A DNA stretch of 18,066 nt from CAZNNH01 sp964574335 (GTDB lineage: Bacteria > Acidobacteriota > Vicinamibacteria > Fen-336). The position numbers were made by a program, and so were the translations under genes. The notes under the pieces were generated by a model. The model made no database searches, had not been told where the DNA came from, and was given only the letters and a program-made list of their open reading frames with translations. Below are positions 1 through 7,942 of the stretch, in pieces; the stretch's first letter is position 1, and every line of letters begins with the position of its first letter. The stretch is from positions 1-18,066 of the forward strand of contig CAZNNH010000127.1 in assembly GCA_964574335.1 (NCBI GenBank), read 5' to 3'.

Positions 1-273
1 GTCTTCGCCCCAGGTTCAGAGAGCAAGCCCTGTTGTCGGGGTACAGCAGCCTGAAGGAAATCGGCGAGCCGGTCGTCATGCTGGGCCGAAGGCAGAGCCC
101 ATGCTCCTGCCATTCTGCACCAATACCGTCGGAATGGTAGTGGCACGGCTACAAGGCCGTGATCGCAGAGGAGAGAATACGGCGATGCTACGAGCACGCC
201 GCCACGAGGGAGACTGCGGCTAGACTCTTCAGTGGGGCGGGCCGGTGCCGGGCCTCGTCGAAAGGAGAACCAG
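1..273. other. Left-edge region without a recognised gene
   Basis: No complete gene is visible here. A plus-strand frame open from the left edge (base 3) ends at a TAG at 138-140 and could be the last 45 residues of a gene cut by the window, but I do not recognise its product. A 6-bp stem (CACGGC at 144-149, GCCGTG at 156-161, 6-base loop) follows that stop and might be a weak terminator, but there is no T-tract. No convincing promoter was found for the gene starting at 274. A TAGACT at 221-226 could be a -10 box but has no matching -35. Confidence 0.3.
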
Positions 274-723
274 ATGGACGTCCTGCGGCTTCTCAAAGAG
301 GACTCCCAACCGATCATCGATGACGCGACCCAGGGCGTCTCGCGCTCTCATCTGGAGCGCTACGATGCCGACGGCCAGGACGAGGTCAGTAAGCGGCTGA
401 CGGCGCTCTTCGGCATCGTCCTGCAGTGCCTCGAGCAGCGGAGCGCGACAGCCATGGTGGAGCATTCCGAGAGGATCGCCGAGGCTCGCTTCTCGTCCGG
501 CTTCGAGCTGTACGAGGTGCAAACCGCCTTCAACGTGCTGGAAGAGGTCATCTGGAGGCGGGTCCTGTCGGGCATGGAGCCGTCCCAGTTCGCCGAAGCG
601 ATCGGCTTGACCAGCACGATACTGGGGATCGGCAAAGATGCCCTGGCCCGCAAGTACGTTGCCCTGGCCACCAAGGGGAAGGTGAGCTCGCTGGACCTGA
701 AGAGCCTCTTCGCCGGAACGTGA
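274..723 (+). CDS. Stand-alone RsbRD N-terminal-like sensor domain protein
   Basis: This is a 149-residue, mostly helical soluble protein. The pattern resembles the RsbRD N-terminal domain (RsbT co-antagonist family), which elsewhere is the sensory part of stressosome proteins or of histidine kinases. Supporting signs are an N-terminal stretch ending in PII, a middle helix with RLTALFGIVLQCLE, and a block RFSSGFELYEVQTAFNVLEE followed by an IWRRVL helix. No STAS, kinase or DNA-binding domain is attached, so it is sensor-only. The ATG at 274 is chosen because AAAGGAG (261-267) sits 6 bases upstream; an in-frame GTG at 232 would add 14 low-complexity residues. The next gene is a pseudogene, so the neighbours give no functional hint. 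The family call comes from pattern recognition, and the ligand and partner are unknown. Confidence 0.6.
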   Translation: MDVLRLLKEDSQPIIDDATQGVSRSHLERYDADGQDEVSKRLTALFGIVLQCLEQRSATAMVEHSERIAEARFSSGFELYEVQTAFNVLEEVIWRRVLSGMEPSQFAEAIGLTSTILGIGKDALARKYVALATKGKVSSLDLKSLFAGT

Positions 724-735
724 CATCCGCCGTCA

Positions 736-753
736 GGCCACGGCGAAGTGGCC
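736..753 (+). terminator. Possible weak terminator hairpin after the RsbRD-like gene
   Basis: A perfect 6-bp inverted repeat, GGCCAC / GTGGCC with a 6-base loop, lies 13 bases after the stop codon at 721-723. No run of T follows, so intrinsic termination is uncertain. The rest of the spacer to about 890 shows no gene. Confidence 0.25.
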
Positions 754-894
754 GGGTCGCCGCCTGTGCGCTTTGTCTACGGCAGCGCTGCCTGCGAGGA
801 GCTGCAAACCCGCTGACAGGAGAGGTGGTACTTCTTGCGCCGCCCCTGTTGTTGCCCGGGTTGACACTCAAACCGCCCTCGTATTACCGAGGCT

Positions 895-2202
895 CTGTCC
901 GACCGCCTCGTGCCAAGACATGCGGGGGCCAGCATCCTTCCCCATACCGTGGTCGGCGTGCTCTCCGCGGGCCCCCCGACCGCAACCCCACCCAGCTCTG
1001 GCTGCCGCTGACGCTCCTCCCCGAGGAGCGCAGCCGCATCTCCCACGTCCGCTCCCTGCCGGTACTGGGACGCCTGAAGCCCGGGGTGACCCTCGACGAG
1101 GCCAACGCGGAGAGGGCAGTGCTGGCCCGGGAGGCTGCGCTGGCGCATCCCGAGACCAACCAGGGCCGGACGGTCAGCGGTGAGCCCTTCCGAAACGACT
1201 TCGTCGCAGGCTCCACCAAGGCCGCGCTGTGGCTTCTGGTAGGTGCCGTTGCCTTCCTGCTTCTGCTCGCGTGCGCCAACGTCGCCAACCTGCTGCTGGC
1301 CCGGGGCCGCACGCGACGGCGGGAGCTGGCCGTGCGCGCCGCCCTGGGTGCTTCGGGAGGCAGGCTCTTCCGCCAGGTCCTCACGGAGGGCCTGGTCCTC
1401 GCCTCGCTTGGCGGAGTGGCGAGGGTGGCCCTCGGCCACGCGATCGCGAGGGCTCGCCGCCGGTCGCCATCGTGAACGAGAGGTTCGTGAAGCGATACCT
1501 GGGGGGCGTCGACCCGTTCTCGCAGAGGATCCACGTGGACGAGACTGCGCCGGGTGTCCCGATGGAGCTTCGGATCGTCGGCGTGCACGCCGACGTGCGG
1601 ATGGCGGCGGCGCGCTCCGATCCCTATCCTCTGATCAGTGTCCCCTTCGCGCAGAGCCCCACGCCGCGAGCCGCCATGGCGGTGCGCGCCACCGGCAATC
1701 CGGCCGCCCTCCAGCGGCCGATCGCGGCCATCGTCGCCTCGATCCTCCCGGGGCTTCCCCTCGGGGATGTCCGACCGATGGAGCGTGTCGTCTCGGACGC
1801 CCTTGCGCCGGAGCGCTTCCACACCACGTTGTTCGCGTGGTTCGGAGCTGTCGGACTGCTGCTGGCGGCCGTCGCCACCTACGGGGTGAGTCCTTCGCGG
1901 TGGCGCAGCGCTCGAGCGAGATCGGCGTGCGGATGGCGCTCGGGGCGGAGCGCCGCTGGATTCTCGGTCAGATCCTGCGCGAGGGCGCGCTGATGGCCGC
2001 CGCCGGCATCGTCCTCGGCGCGGCAGGAGCCTGGGCCGTGGGCCGCTGGATGCGCGGCCTGGTCTACGGCATCGAGGGTGTGGATCCCGCCCTCGGAATC
2101 ACGCTGGCCGCCACGCTGCTCGCTGTCGCCCTGGGCGCGTCGCTGGTGCCGGCGCGCCGCGCGGCATCGGTCGATCCGGTGGTGGCGCTCCGCGAGGAGT
2201 AG
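895..2202 (+). pseudogene. Decayed ADOP-type MacB/FtsX ABC permease (deleted and frameshifted)
   Basis: Remains of a large permease of the MacB_PCD-FtsX-MacB_PCD-FtsX type (ADOP family, typically about 800 residues). Pieces appear in the right order but in three frames. Frame 1, about 895-975: LSDRL, then HTVVGVLSAG. Frame 3, about 975-1435: LWLPL, VLGRLKPGVTLDEA, then the first FtsX segment with LLLACANVANLLLARG and RELAVRAALGAS. Frame 2, about 1440-1886: RDREGSPPVAIVNERF, ELRIVGVHADVR, DVRPMERVVSDALAPERF. Frame 1, about 1890-2202: SFAVAQRSSEIGVRMALGAE, ending PARRAASVDPVVALREE. The first 3-to-2 switch near 1435-1445 skips the rest of the first FtsX domain and the start of the second periplasmic domain, judged at about 250 residues. 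The other switches look like small indels, one at a run of six C (972-977). The N-terminus is missing. No ATPase gene lies beside it, which is normal for this orphan family. It cannot make a working permease. Confidence 0.85.
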
Positions 2203-2217
2203 GGGCTGGCGAGCCCC
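2202..2217 (+). terminator. Hairpin at the end of the permease remnant
   Basis: GGGGCT (2202-2207) pairs with AGCCCC (2212-2217) around a 4-base loop, starting at the last base of the remnant stop codon. The stem is short and GC-rich and lacks a T-tract, so it is only a candidate terminator. Confidence 0.3.
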
Positions 2218-2297
2218 GATCGGACGGCCGCACCCCCGCAGGCTGTGCCATCTGCGCGTGCTACATTCGGTCGCGCGACAGGAGGGGGGACAGCAAC

Positions 2298-3419
2298 ATG
2301 ACGAGTCTCACAAAGCCGGCCCGGCGCGTGAGGACGGTCGCCCTGGCAGCACTGGTAGTGTGTGCCGGGGCACCGGGCGTCTCTTGTCAGGACAGTGGGT
2401 CGGACAGCTCGCCGGCCCGGAGCAATCCGGATCGGACGGCTCCAGCAACCACAGACGGCTTTCTCTACACGGCCGGCAACCACATCTACCGGGCGGACGG
2501 GACGATCTTCCGCGGGCGCGGCGCCAACCTCCACGACACTCGCTCCTGCTGGGCGTGCGCATGGAACGACCCGAACCCGGAAGAGGTGATCCGGCGCATG
2601 GACACGCTGGTCGACGTGTGGGGCGCGAGCTTCATCCGGCTGGCTCTGGAAGCCTACGGAGCGGGGAGCGCGGAGCAGTCGAACGGGGCCAGGCAGTACG
2701 GCACGGTTCTCGAGGATCCCGAGTACCTGGAGGACATCCGGGCGATCGTGGATCACGCGGGAACCAAGCCGGGTGTCGTCGTCCTGCTTTCGCTCTGGGC
2801 GAATCCGTCGGTGAACGACCTGGGCTGGCCGACCGAGCAGACGCGGGAGCAGTGGCGTCTGCTCGCCAGGACGTTCGCCAACTCGCCCCACGTGATCTTC
2901 GGCCTGGTCAACGAGCCGCAGTCCAACTTCGACCACGCCCTCGATGCGGACGTGTGGGAAGCGATGAACCAGACCGTGCAGGCGATCCGCGAGGAGGAGG
3001 CTCGACTCGGAGCCCCCCACCACGTCATCACCGTCCAGGGCACCGGAGGATGGGCACGCTACCTCGACTACTACATCGACCACCCGATCACGGCCTACGG
3101 CGGCGTCAACATCGCCTACGAGGTACACGTCTACGACCCGCAGTCAGAGTTCCGGGATCGCTTCATCACACCGTCACAGTCGCTTCCAGTGGTGATCGGT
3201 GAGTTCGGACCGGCCAGCGGCTACATGACGCTCGACGATTGCAGCGCGTTGATGGAGCTGGCCGAGCAGCATGAGGTGCCCTACCTGGCGTGGACGTTTC
3301 ACATGAACTGTCCGCCCAACCTGCTCGAGAGGACCCAAGGCGGCTGCGCCATCGGCGCGCCGCTGCGGCCGACAGAGTGGGGGCAGTTGCTGATCGATCG
3401 GCTTTCGAATCCGTGGTAG
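2298..3419 (+). CDS. Secreted glycoside hydrolase family 5 (cellulase-like)
   Basis: A 373-residue exported glycosidase that most likely cuts beta-linked glucan or mannan chains by the retaining GH5 mechanism; the substrate cannot be read from sequence. A signal peptide covers residues 1-29. The sequence GVSC with Cys30 could be a loose lipobox, so it may be a lipoprotein, with a Ser/Asp/Pro-rich linker (31-50) after it. The catalytic (beta/alpha)8 domain follows. GLVNEPQ carries the acid/base Glu206 in the classic NEP motif, and VVIGEFGP carries the nucleophile Glu302. The length fits a single-domain GH5 with no carbohydrate-binding module. An AGGAGG-type site (2280-2285) lies 12 bases before the ATG, somewhat far but strong. 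It is flanked by a pseudogene and a convergent transporter, so it is a single-gene unit. GH5 subfamily is not assignable by eye. Confidence 0.85.
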   Translation: MTSLTKPARRVRTVALAALVVCAGAPGVSCQDSGSDSSPARSNPDRTAPATTDGFLYTAGNHIYRADGTIFRGRGANLHDTRSCWACAWNDPNPEEVIRRMDTLVDVWGASFIRLALEAYGAGSAEQSNGARQYGTVLEDPEYLEDIRAIVDHAGTKPGVVVLLSLWANPSVNDLGWPTEQTREQWRLLARTFANSPHVIFGLVNEPQSNFDHALDADVWEAMNQTVQAIREEEARLGAPHHVITVQGTGGWARYLDYYIDHPITAYGGVNIAYEVHVYDPQSEFRDRFITPSQSLPVVIGEFGPASGYMTLDDCSALMELAEQHEVPYLAWTFHMNCPPNLLERTQGGCAIGAPLRPTEWGQLLIDRLSNPW

Positions 3420-3439
3420 CTGTGAGTCGGCACCACAGC
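3419..3439. terminator. Short hairpin between convergent genes
   Basis: GCTGTG (3419-3424) and CACAGC (3434-3439) form a 6-bp stem with a 9-base loop in the 58-base gap between the GH5 gene and the convergent symporter gene. It could serve either direction, but no T-tract is present. Confidence 0.25.
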
Positions 3440-3477
3440 CGGCAGCATGTCGCGTGATGGCTTCCCCAGGGTGGGGG

Positions 3478-4806
3478 TCAGCCCTCCGCTGAGCCTCCGG
3501 AAGGCGGATCGGTCCGAGTCGACGCCTCTTCGCCGTAGCGGAGCTGCTCCCCCTCGGTGTGGGCCACGATGGCGGCGCCGATGCTGTCGCTGGTCACGTT
3601 GACCGCGGTGCGGGCCATGTCCAGGGGGCGGTCCACCCCCAGCAGCAGGCCCACGATCGCGTAGGCGGCCGGGCTGTTCAGCCCCACCGCCTCCAGGACG
3701 ATGAAGATCATCACCAGCCCCGCGGAAGGGATGGCGGCGGTGCCGATCGAGGCCAGGAGCGCGGTCAGCACCACCAACACCTGCTGCATCAGGCTGAGGT
3801 GGACGCCCAGCGCCTGGGCGATGAACAGGGCGCCCGCACACTCGTACAGGGCGGTGCCGTCCATGTTCACCGTTGCCCCCATCGGGAGCACGAAGCTGGC
3901 GACGCGGTTGGAGACGCCGGCCCGCTTCTCGAGCGACTCCATCGTCACCGGCAGCGTCGCCGACGACGAGCTGGTGGAGAAGGCGGTCACCATCGCCGGG
4001 GCCATGGCCCGGTAGTGGAGCAAGGGGTTCTTCCGGGTGAAGAGGAAGAACAAGAGCGGCAGCGCCACGAAGAAGTGGAGGGCCAGGCCGATCCCCACGG
4101 TCAGCATGTACTTGCCCACCTGGTGGAAGACGCCCAGGCCCATGCTGGCCATCGCCGCCGTGATCAGGCCGAAGACGCCGATCGGCAGCAGCCGGATGAT
4201 GCCGCCGGTCAGCTTCATCATCGCCTCGAACCCGGCCTGGAACAGCTCGAGCAGGAACCGGTACGGGCGCTCCGGCAGGTGGTTCATGGCCAGGCCGAAC
4301 ACCAGCGAGAAGAAGATCAGGCCCAGGATGTCGCCGGTGGCCGCCGCCTCCACCGGGTTGAGCGGGATCATCCGGATCAGGATCTCGGCCGGGGAGCCCG
4401 GGGTCTGGAGCTGGTCCGGGCTGATGGTCTCGGCTCCCGCCGCCGGGGCCGGCAGCCCGACCCCGGGCTGGATCAGGTTGGACAGGAACAGACCGATCAG
4501 GATCGCGATCAGGCTGCTGAAGACGTAGTACAGGAGCGTCTTGGTCCCGACCCGGCCCACGCTGCGGGCGTCGCCCAGCCCGGCCACGCCGCTGACGATC
4601 GAGGTGAGGATCAGGGGCACGATCACCATCCGCAGCAGCCGCATGAAGATCGTGCCCAGTGGGGCCACCACCATCGCCCGCTCGCCGAAGACGGCCGCGG
4701 TCAGGATCCCGGCTCCCATGGCGATCAGCACCTGCCAGTGCAGGCCGAGCTGCAGGCATGACAGGAGGCGGCTTCTGAGTCCCGGCCGGTCTCGAGCAGG
4801 TGCCAT
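3478..4806 (-). CDS. Dicarboxylate/amino acid:cation symporter (SLC1/DAACS, GltP-like)
   Basis: A 442-residue inner-membrane symporter that probably takes up glutamate, aspartate or a C4-dicarboxylate with sodium or protons. The SLC1 fold is recognisable throughout. The N-terminal helix contains LHWQVLIAMGAGI. HP1 has a serine-rich tip, STSSSSATLPVT. TM7 holds the cation-site motif NMDGT (Asn314, Asp316). The HP2 region reads LLASIGTAAIPSAG. TM8 holds DMARTAVNVTSD, where Arg399 lines up with the arginine that binds the side-chain carboxylate in GltPh, favouring an acidic substrate. The ATG at 4806 is chosen because residues after it match the family start; an upstream in-frame ATG at 4947 would add 47 Arg/Gly/Ala-rich residues unlike the family. 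The ribosome-binding site before 4806 is weak, so the start is uncertain by some residues. The serine-rich tip looks more like eukaryotic EAATs than like DctA. It appears to be monocistronic. Confidence 0.88.
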   Translation of the reverse strand: MAPARDRPGLRSRLLSCLQLGLHWQVLIAMGAGILTAAVFGERAMVVAPLGTIFMRLLRMVIVPLILTSIVSGVAGLGDARSVGRVGTKTLLYYVFSSLIAILIGLFLSNLIQPGVGLPAPAAGAETISPDQLQTPGSPAEILIRMIPLNPVEAAATGDILGLIFFSLVFGLAMNHLPERPYRFLLELFQAGFEAMMKLTGGIIRLLPIGVFGLITAAMASMGLGVFHQVGKYMLTVGIGLALHFFVALPLLFFLFTRKNPLLHYRAMAPAMVTAFSTSSSSATLPVTMESLEKRAGVSNRVASFVLPMGATVNMDGTALYECAGALFIAQALGVHLSLMQQVLVVLTALLASIGTAAIPSAGLVMIFIVLEAVGLNSPAAYAIVGLLLGVDRPLDMARTAVNVTSDSIGAAIVAHTEGEQLRYGEEASTRTDPPSGGSAEG

Positions 4807-5033
4807 TGCCCGACAGGCTACCACGCGCCTGGCCCGTCTCCGGGCATGACCACCACTGCCATCGAGCCAGGGCGCCCACGCCGATGCGGCCTCGTTTGGC
4901 TGGGCCCGGAACGGATCGCCGCGCCCGGTCGGCGCGCCATCCCCCATCTCTGGGCGACGATGCAGGCTTGAGAACCCTGCCCCTCGAATCCGCTAGAATG
5001 ATACAAAGGGGAGCCGACGAGGACGGCGCGGCC

Positions 5034-5341
5034 ATGGCGGCGCGCAGTCGCCTCCGACGAGAGCGACTGGTCGCCCACCGGGCCTCAGACCACGCAGACG
5101 CCGAGGCCTGGGACATCGACTTCTGGCAGTCGCAGAGCCCGGAGGGCCGGCTCTCCGCGCTTGTCGCGATCCGCGACGACATCGAGGCGGTGGCGGCCGG
5201 AAACCCGAACCGCATCGGTCTGCTGCGCGAGGCTGCGCCCCTCACCTTCGAAGACGCATGGGGCCGGCGTGTCGAGGGCAGATACGGGCGGGCGCGCGCG
5301 TGCTCCGCCTGGTGCTCGAGCGGAAACGCCGGGCGGAGTGA
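5034..5341 (+). pseudogene. Small decayed gene, toxin-partner-like
   Basis: A weak open frame from ATG 5034 (or ATG 4998) encodes DAEAWDIDFWQSQSPEGRLS followed by ALVAIRDDIEA. The pattern D-x-x-[YF]-W-x-S-x-[ST]-P-E-x-R-L resembles small proteins of about 80-100 residues that often sit beside nucleotidyltransferase (AbiEii-type) toxins. After about residue 60 the frame loses any family look and runs on into sequence antisense to the next gene. A different frame carries a plausible tail, VLRLVLERKRRAE, with a TGA at 5339-5341, hinting at a frameshift. A possible promoter lies upstream: TTGAGA at 4968-4973 and TAGAAT at 4994-4999, but the 20-base spacer is long. No toxin gene remains next to it. 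The family comparison is by memory of the motif, so treat both identity and boundaries as tentative. Otherwise the stretch 4807-5384 holds nothing I can name. Confidence 0.3.
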
Positions 5342-5384
5342 CCAGAAGCGGTTTGGGCCGGGCCGCCTTGGCGGTGGCTCTTTC

Positions 5385-6710
5385 TTAGGGCACCGCTGGG
5401 GAGGGGGCGGGGGGCGAGCCGGTGAGCACCAGCAGCGCGAAGAGCAAGACCAGGCCGATGCCCGCGACGCGTCGCCAGCGGGACAGCCTCGCCAGGTCGC
5501 CGTCGCGCCAGGCGGTCCAGCCGAAGGCCGCGAACACGAACAGGACCGGCAGCACCGGCACCCGGAAGCGATCGGCGCCGTAGGCGACCACGTGGAGGGC
5601 CGTGTAGTAGATGAAGAAGAGCAGCAGCAGCACCCGCGGCCGGGTCAGCGGTGCCGCCGTCACCACGCCCAACGAGAAGAGGATCAGCACCGCCACGTAG
5701 GGCAAGCCGGTCATCAGGCGGGCGGCAGTCTCGAACGACGGGCCGCGGGGCCCGTAGGCCCCGGCCCCCAGGTGGTGCACCAGCTCGGGGTCGACGCCGA
5801 AGAAACGGGGCAGCTCCGAGTGTAGCTTCTCGAAGATCCAGAGCGGCTGGCGCGCCAGGATCTCCTGACGGGCGCGTTCCCAGGCCAGCTCGTAGCGGGC
5901 GCCGATCTCGGGGACCGCGTCGAACTCCTCGTAGAGGGTGTCGCGGGGCAGGTCGGTGTTGCCCTGCCAGAGGTTCATCGGACCGAAGACCGAGATCGGG
6001 ATGAAGGCGCCGAGCTTCCTCCAGTTGCGGTAGGTCCAGGGCGCCACCGTGACGGTGGTGGCCAGCAGCAGGGCGGCCGCCTGCGTTGCGCCCCTTCGGG
6101 TCCGAGGCCAGCAAAGCCACAGCGCCGAGAGCGGCGTGAAGTGGAGGGCCGTCTCGCGGGTGAGGGCGGCCAGCCCCAGCAGCACCCCCGAGGCGAAGGC
6201 GGGCACCTGCCGCACCTGCACACCGGCGGTCAGCAGGCGCTCCAGGCCCCACCAGAGCAGGACCAGGAACAGCGTCTCCGACCAGAAGTGGGTCGAGTAC
6301 CAGACGAGGTCGGGATAAAGCGCGGCGATGCCGGCCGCGATCAGGCCCACGCGGGGCGAGAAGCTGATCGCACCGACCCGGCCCACCACCGGCACCAGCA
6401 GCGCCCCGAGCAACGCCTGGACCCAGCGCACCGCCTCCAGGTTGCCGAACGTGGTGTAGACGGCGGCGATGAAGTACGGGTAGCCGGGGGGGTAGAAGAT
6501 GATCGGGCTGTGCATCGGCGAGAAGGGGTGGCGCAGCCGGGCCACCTGGGAGATCGCCATGTCGGTCCAGGAGGCCTCGTCGCCGGCCAGCGACACGCGG
6601 GGCTCCAGGGCCAGGAACAGCAGGCGCGCCAGCAGGCCGACCACCGTGAGGGCCAGCAGACCCCGCCAGGGGACGTCGGGTGGGGCGGGCGTGGAGGGGG
6701 TCTCCGTCAT
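5385..6710 (-). CDS. ArnT/GT39-like polyprenyl-phosphate-dependent membrane glycosyltransferase
   Basis: A 441-residue polytopic membrane protein of the GT-C superfamily (PMT/ArnT type). Such enzymes move a sugar from a polyprenyl-phosphate donor to a lipid, protein or glycan on the outer face of the inner membrane. An N-terminal TM helix (about 17-36) leads to a first outer loop with GDEASW (Asp44, Glu45), the usual catalytic acidic pair, then FYPPGYPYFIA, typical of this group. Many TM segments follow. Near the end, DRFRVPVLPVLFVFAAFG matches the conserved R-[FY]-R-[VL]-P-x-[LY]-P signature. The soluble C-terminal domain seen in longer ArnT proteins is absent. The start at 6710 has AAAGAG just upstream. 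The gene lies 80 bases after the ATPase gene on the same strand, with a strong hairpin between them, so it is likely separately expressed. The acceptor is unknown. Confidence 0.8.
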   Translation of the reverse strand: MTETPSTPAPPDVPWRGLLALTVVGLLARLLFLALEPRVSLAGDEASWTDMAISQVARLRHPFSPMHSPIIFYPPGYPYFIAAVYTTFGNLEAVRWVQALLGALLVPVVGRVGAISFSPRVGLIAAGIAALYPDLVWYSTHFWSETLFLVLLWWGLERLLTAGVQVRQVPAFASGVLLGLAALTRETALHFTPLSALWLCWPRTRRGATQAAALLLATTVTVAPWTYRNWRKLGAFIPISVFGPMNLWQGNTDLPRDTLYEEFDAVPEIGARYELAWERARQEILARQPLWIFEKLHSELPRFFGVDPELVHHLGAGAYGPRGPSFETAARLMTGLPYVAVLILFSLGVVTAAPLTRPRVLLLLFFIYYTALHVVAYGADRFRVPVLPVLFVFAAFGWTAWRDGDLARLSRWRRVAGIGLVLLFALLVLTGSPPAPSPAVP

Positions 6711-6748
6711 GGCTCTTTCGTCGTCGGCCTCAGCTTACCTCGCCGCCG

Positions 6749-6769
6749 CGGTCTCCATGGGGGAGACCG
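6749..6769 (-). terminator. Strong hairpin downstream of the AAA/DUF4143 gene
   Basis: A perfect 8-bp stem, CGGTCTCC (6749-6756) with GGAGACCG (6762-6769) and a 5-base loop, lies 21 bases after the ATPase stop codon and before the glycosyltransferase start. The stem and position suit a terminator for the ATPase transcript. The absence of a T-tract makes the mechanism uncertain. Confidence 0.45.
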
Positions 6770-6790
6770 TCCTGATGCTCGCCGGCGAGC

Positions 6791-7942
6791 TCAGGCAGGG
6801 GCGGCGAGTCGCCGCAGCCAGCCGGAAAGGTTGGTGACGAGCAAAGGCTCGCTCTCGATGCTCCGTGCGATGCGACAGACCAGGAAACGCCGGCTGGCAC
6901 CGACCATGTCGGCGGTCGTGTTCAGGCGATCGATCATTCCTGTCGAGGGGTCGCTGGTGAGCTTGATCTCGACCGCCCAGCGCTCGGTGCCCCAGTCGAG
7001 GACCAGGTCTAGCTCGAAGCCATCGGAGGTTCTGAAGTAGAACGGTTGGGCCCGGCCGCCTCCGGCGGCCAGAGCGGCCAGGGTCTGCTCGATCACGAAG
7101 CCTTCCCAGCTCTGGCCCAGCCAGGGCTGGCGATAGAGCTGGTCGAGGCTTCGGACGTTCATCAGCGCGTGGAGCAGGCCGCTGTCCCGCCAGAAGACGC
7201 GGGGCTTCTTGACCAGCCGCTTCTTGATGTTGGTGGAGTATGGCGGGAGCCGTCGGATCAGAAAGGCTCCTTCCAGGAAGTCGCAGTAGCTGAGCACCGT
7301 CTTGTGGTCCAGCGCCAGCGAGGCACCGATCTGGGAGGCGTTGAGCGGCTGCCCGTGGACGGCGGCGAGCATCGAGAGCAGGCGCAGCGTTTGCTGGGGC
7401 TTGGCGGGGAGCCCCCAGGAGGGGAGGTCTCGCGCTGCCAGCGTGTCGAGATAGGCCTGCTGCCACTCGGGGAACATCTCCGGCCCGAGGATGCCGCCGT
7501 CCGGATAGCCGCCGTACAGCCACAGGTCATCCAGCCGGCTGGCCGTGAGCTCGGGGAGGATGAAGGGGGTCATGTGGACGAGCCCCAGGCGGCCCGCCAG
7601 CGACTCCGAGACGTTCCGCATGAGGTGGGGCGACACCGAACCCAGGAGCAGGAACCGTCCGTTACGCTTCCTGTCGGCATCGATCGTGCCACGCAGGCGC
7701 GAGAACACCTTGGGAGCCTGCTGGGCCTCGTCGATCACGACCAGCCTTCTGCCCGTCGCCAGGGCCTCCCATTCGGCATCCAGCCGCGCCTCGCTCCCGG
7801 CGGTCTCCATGTCGAAGCAGAGGGCGGTGAGCTGCATCGCGAGGGTCGTCTTGCCGCACTGGCGAGGCCCGAGGACGGCGACCGCCGGGAACCGGCGGAG
7901 CTTCTCCCGGACCAGACGTGTGTAGATGCCCCGCCGGACCAT
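6791..7942 (-). CDS. AAA-family ATPase with DUF4143 / nuclease-like C-terminal domain
   Basis: A 383-residue member of the widespread AAA_14-DUF4143 family, whose cellular role is not firmly established. The N-terminal ATPase has Walker A GPRQCGKTT (25-33), Walker B LVVIDEAQ (67-74), a sensor-1-like LLLGSVSP and an arginine-bearing SESLAGRL. A winged-helix-like middle part begins after LYGGYPDGG, with QIGASLALDHKTVLSYCDFL. The DUF4143 end contains ELD (Glu310, Asp312) and EIK (Glu325, Lys327), the E-x-D...E-x-K spacing of a PD-(D/E)XK nuclease-like fold. All key ATPase residues are present and the length is normal, so the gene looks intact. The ATG at 7942 lies 7 bases after a -10-like box, so translation is probably leaderless. 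The upstream palindrome suggests self- or partner-regulation. It sits beside a VapC stub, consistent with a mobile toxin-antitoxin or defence-like neighbourhood. Confidence 0.85.
   Translation of the reverse strand: MVRRGIYTRLVREKLRRFPAVAVLGPRQCGKTTLAMQLTALCFDMETAGSEARLDAEWEALATGRRLVVIDEAQQAPKVFSRLRGTIDADRKRNGRFLLLGSVSPHLMRNVSESLAGRLGLVHMTPFILPELTASRLDDLWLYGGYPDGGILGPEMFPEWQQAYLDTLAARDLPSWGLPAKPQQTLRLLSMLAAVHGQPLNASQIGASLALDHKTVLSYCDFLEGAFLIRRLPPYSTNIKKRLVKKPRVFWRDSGLLHALMNVRSLDQLYRQPWLGQSWEGFVIEQTLAALAAGGGRAQPFYFRTSDGFELDLVLDWGTERWAVEIKLTSDPSTGMIDRLNTTADMVGASRRFLVCRIARSIESEPLLVTNLSGWLRRLAAPA

Noticed and set aside
3299..5245. 648-residue minus-strand open frame over the symporter
   Set aside because: It lies in another frame of the symporter gene, which has clear SLC1 motifs. 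Its Pro/Gly/Arg/Asp-rich translation has no recognisable domain.
4800..5825. 341-residue plus-strand open frame
   Set aside because: Its second half is antisense to the glycosyltransferase gene and its first part overlaps the symporter leader. Only the short motif-bearing stretch after 5034 looks protein-like.
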